A stretch of 64,000 nucleotides of DNA from Trichostrongylus colubriformis. Taxonomy: Eukaryota > Nematoda > Chromadorea > Rhabditida > Trichostrongylidae. The notes under the pieces were generated by a model. It ran no database searches, was not told the DNA's origin, and saw only the letters and a list, made by a program, of their open reading frames with translations. Made by a program: the position numbers and the translations under genes. Every line of letters begins with the position of its first letter. The stretch's first letter is position 1. Of this stretch, positions 61,870 to 64,000 are shown piece after piece. The stretch lies in NCBI GenBank assembly GCA_963978905.1, contig OZ022260.1, forward strand, positions 39,864,259-39,928,258, in the 5' to 3' direction.

Positions 61870-63633
61870 TTATCAAAATTACGTTTGTAAAAAAATGCGC
61901 CTAACACGTCACGGTCGAAATCGACATTGTGGCTTTTACCGCATGTGCTGTATTCTTACCACGTGACAATGCGATCAAATGAAGACGTCGGCAACACGGC
62001 AACGTACTGAGCGCGGGCTGAAGTCGCGAGCAGGTCAAGGCTAGCGTAGAGGAAATTTCTGCGAACCCTCCGGTCGACTCATCTCAGGCGTTGTGCCTAT
62101 ACTTGGTGAGGCTTCCCTTCTCCCCAAAATGGACCCTTTTCAAGAAATAGGCTGACCAGCCCAAGTCTAATTGACATTGCGCGGTTGTCGAGGAGCAGAC
62201 TAGAATTTTAAAACACGACCCTCCCATACAAGACTCCTCAATCCAAGCAAGGCACTGGCTGAGAATGCTATGAGTCAAGGGTGCTTGTAGCGCCTGTGAA
62301 TGCATTCCTACATAAACGTTTATTGGGGTGATTACTCAGGGAGAGGATAATAAGAAAAGTTGTGAGTCGTAAGTGAAGTTTTGGCCGATTTTCACATTTT
62401 ATCTACAGGAGATCATGACAAGGCTCAGACTGCATCTTTTCCCATAGGATAAGCACCATTCGATTTGTCACACTTTTGCCATTATGAAGCGAATTTGCTT
62501 ATCCTAATATTATAAAGTTGATAAAAGTCTGATGATCTACATTGCGCAAAATCGTGAAAAGTCGGCTCCTAATCACCATGCATCACGCACATTCAGCATA
62601 TGAGAGAGCTGTCAAGATGTATGGAAAACTGGGGTCTAGAAGACGCTAGGTCAGACGAGTGAGGGCTTCAGCCTGTGACTCCTCATTTTCTAGAAGACGA
62701 TCTCCGAAAATGCGGTCGCGCATAGCTACTCCGAGGGGTCGAGCAGTACCCATTTTTCGAGTTTTGGCGCATTAGAGCTGGTCAGTCACATCTGTCTGGG
62801 GAGAGCTGTCAATTCCGGATATTCCGTGCATATGCGGACGCTCATCTTTTTCTGATGTTTTGATCAAGCGCTTTGATTAGTCGGAAATTTGAGCAATTCA
62901 CCCTCACACTGCGCTCCTAAAACCAAAGACCAAAAGTTCCATCCAATATTTTAAGTACTTCCTCCCCTTGCAGTGCTCACACTTGTATTTCTCTCGGATC
63001 GGTTCAGCTAAACTGATACACTCGTGAAGTTGAGTCATTCAAAAAACTCATTTTTTTGCTGCCCGTGCTCGTGAAGTCAAAGACTTTGTGGAATGTAGGG
63101 AGAGCAGCTTTTTGTATATCTTGGGAGTACTATATGTGAGGGGTTCTAAGGTGACGCGCTTTGAAATTTGGTTTTATCTTGTGAATGCGAAAAACCGGCT
63201 AGTCTTCTCCTTACAACCTAGTATAATCACAAAGTCACAGTAAGGAAATTTCCCAGCAGCCTCAGCATCAATTAGGCTTCTACTGCGATACTTGTTTCGA
63301 TCTTCTCCATCAATTCACCTGCCTATGGACCCACGATTTGCCACACCTCAGCAACTGATCACCTATATATGTCCGTCTACTGTAGGTGGATCGTGAATTG
63401 AAGGTTTATGTGGACTATATACTAATAGGTGAACAGCTCACAATCAGAAAGCGATCACCTCAAGCGACGGCACACTCAGCCCATTATCGACCTCTATCAC
63501 ACAAACTACAAAGTGAATGCATATTCCCCAGGCACTCACGTTGACGCCTCCACGCATTTGAAGAACAAATACACAGAAGGTGGCCTAATAGCATCACGTA
63601 CAAGCGACGGCTTAGCAGTAACCTGTTTCTTAA
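61870..63633. other. Downstream region, no gene recognised
   Basis: AT-rich sequence. 62540-62760 has a faint transposase-like reading (NWGLEDARSDE) but it is broken and unassignable. The 75-codon ORF at 63429-63656 runs into a MITE end and lacks support. Confidence 0.35.
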
Positions 63634-63905
63634 AGGAATCGTCCACGGAAAAATGAGTTTTCTGTTACCCATATGTTAATGTTGTATGTGCCTAACGTGG
63701 ACAGCATGCAAAGTTTCACGCGAAAAAATGCGCATCCGGCCGAGATACAGCTCCTCAAAGTCTGGGTCCAACTGGGTGGGGCGTCCAGCTGGGTGTCGGC
63801 CATGGAGAGCTGAGGAGCAAATGCGCGATCGGGAACGGCGGTCAAAGACGCAGACAGCGTTTGTTCGCGCCCAATAGCTGTCTGCGTCTCCGACCGTCAA
63901 GCAAC
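63634..63905. repeat. T2 MITE, partial
   Basis: Starts AGGAATCGTCCACGG after TTAA (63630-63633) and follows the 57653 copy into its GC-rich centre, where a local hairpin (agacgcagacagc / gctgtctgcgtct, about 63846-63893) occurs. The right arm is missing. Confidence 0.6.
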
Positions 63906-64000
63906 TATTGGCTCATCGGTGACTGCTGCAAGATCTTTTGGCGGGAATTCGAACGGACTGCATCTTCTTTATATTTTCAAGTTTTTAATTAGAACAAAAG

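Overview
This window looks like nuclear DNA of a nematode, most likely a strongylid (hookworm-like) species. The evidence is a cuticle collagen gene with the classic nematode layout, short introns with TTTCAG-type acceptors, many mariner-family relics, and exons of a C-type-lectin/von Willebrand A (vWA) protein spread over tens of kilobases. The species is inferred; no marker gene is present. Most of the window is repeat. Many predicted ORFs here are chance or transposon-derived.

Layout. 1-13 kb: a Helitron-like copy (1000-2161), a decayed LINE reverse transcriptase (minus strand, 3.3-4.5 kb), a possible two-exon small secreted-peptide gene (minus strand, 6251-5831), TTAA-flanked MITEs, one of which carries a tRNA-like SINE, and a decayed mariner. 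13-21 kb: a dead copy of a vWA exon (13.1 kb), then Helitron-like copies, one split by a hAT-like element. 21.8-23.6 kb: the cuticle collagen gene with TATA box, six exons and poly(A) signal, the best-supported gene. 23.7-37 kb: MITEs, a long-TIR element, two coding micro-exons (25.4 kb), a reverse transcriptase fragment, nested mariners, a nearly intact mariner (32.2-33.5 kb), and a signal-peptide exon (31.2 kb).

37.5-61.9 kb: exons that join in phase or nearly so into one large secreted or surface protein on the plus strand: an uncertain partial CTLD, two divergent CTLDs, a threonine-rich mucin-like linker, and a vWA domain with an intact MIDAS motif and a proline-rich insertion. Its introns hold Helitrons, mariners, a Tc1-like element, a hAT-like MITE, SINEs and palindromes, often nested. 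Several CTLD exons show single-base frame breaks at or beside T-runs, so the gene is either newly dying or damaged by homopolymer errors in the assembly.

The most notable non-genic find is a non-autonomous Helitron family with readable ends: 5' TC, a 3' hairpin followed by CTGG, and insertion between A and T. It carries an internal minisatellite of about 146 bp. Second is a SINE-like family built from inverted tRNA-like modules, with 13-bp target duplications and a recoverable empty site. No rRNA, CRISPR array, prokaryotic gene or convincing functional tRNA was seen.
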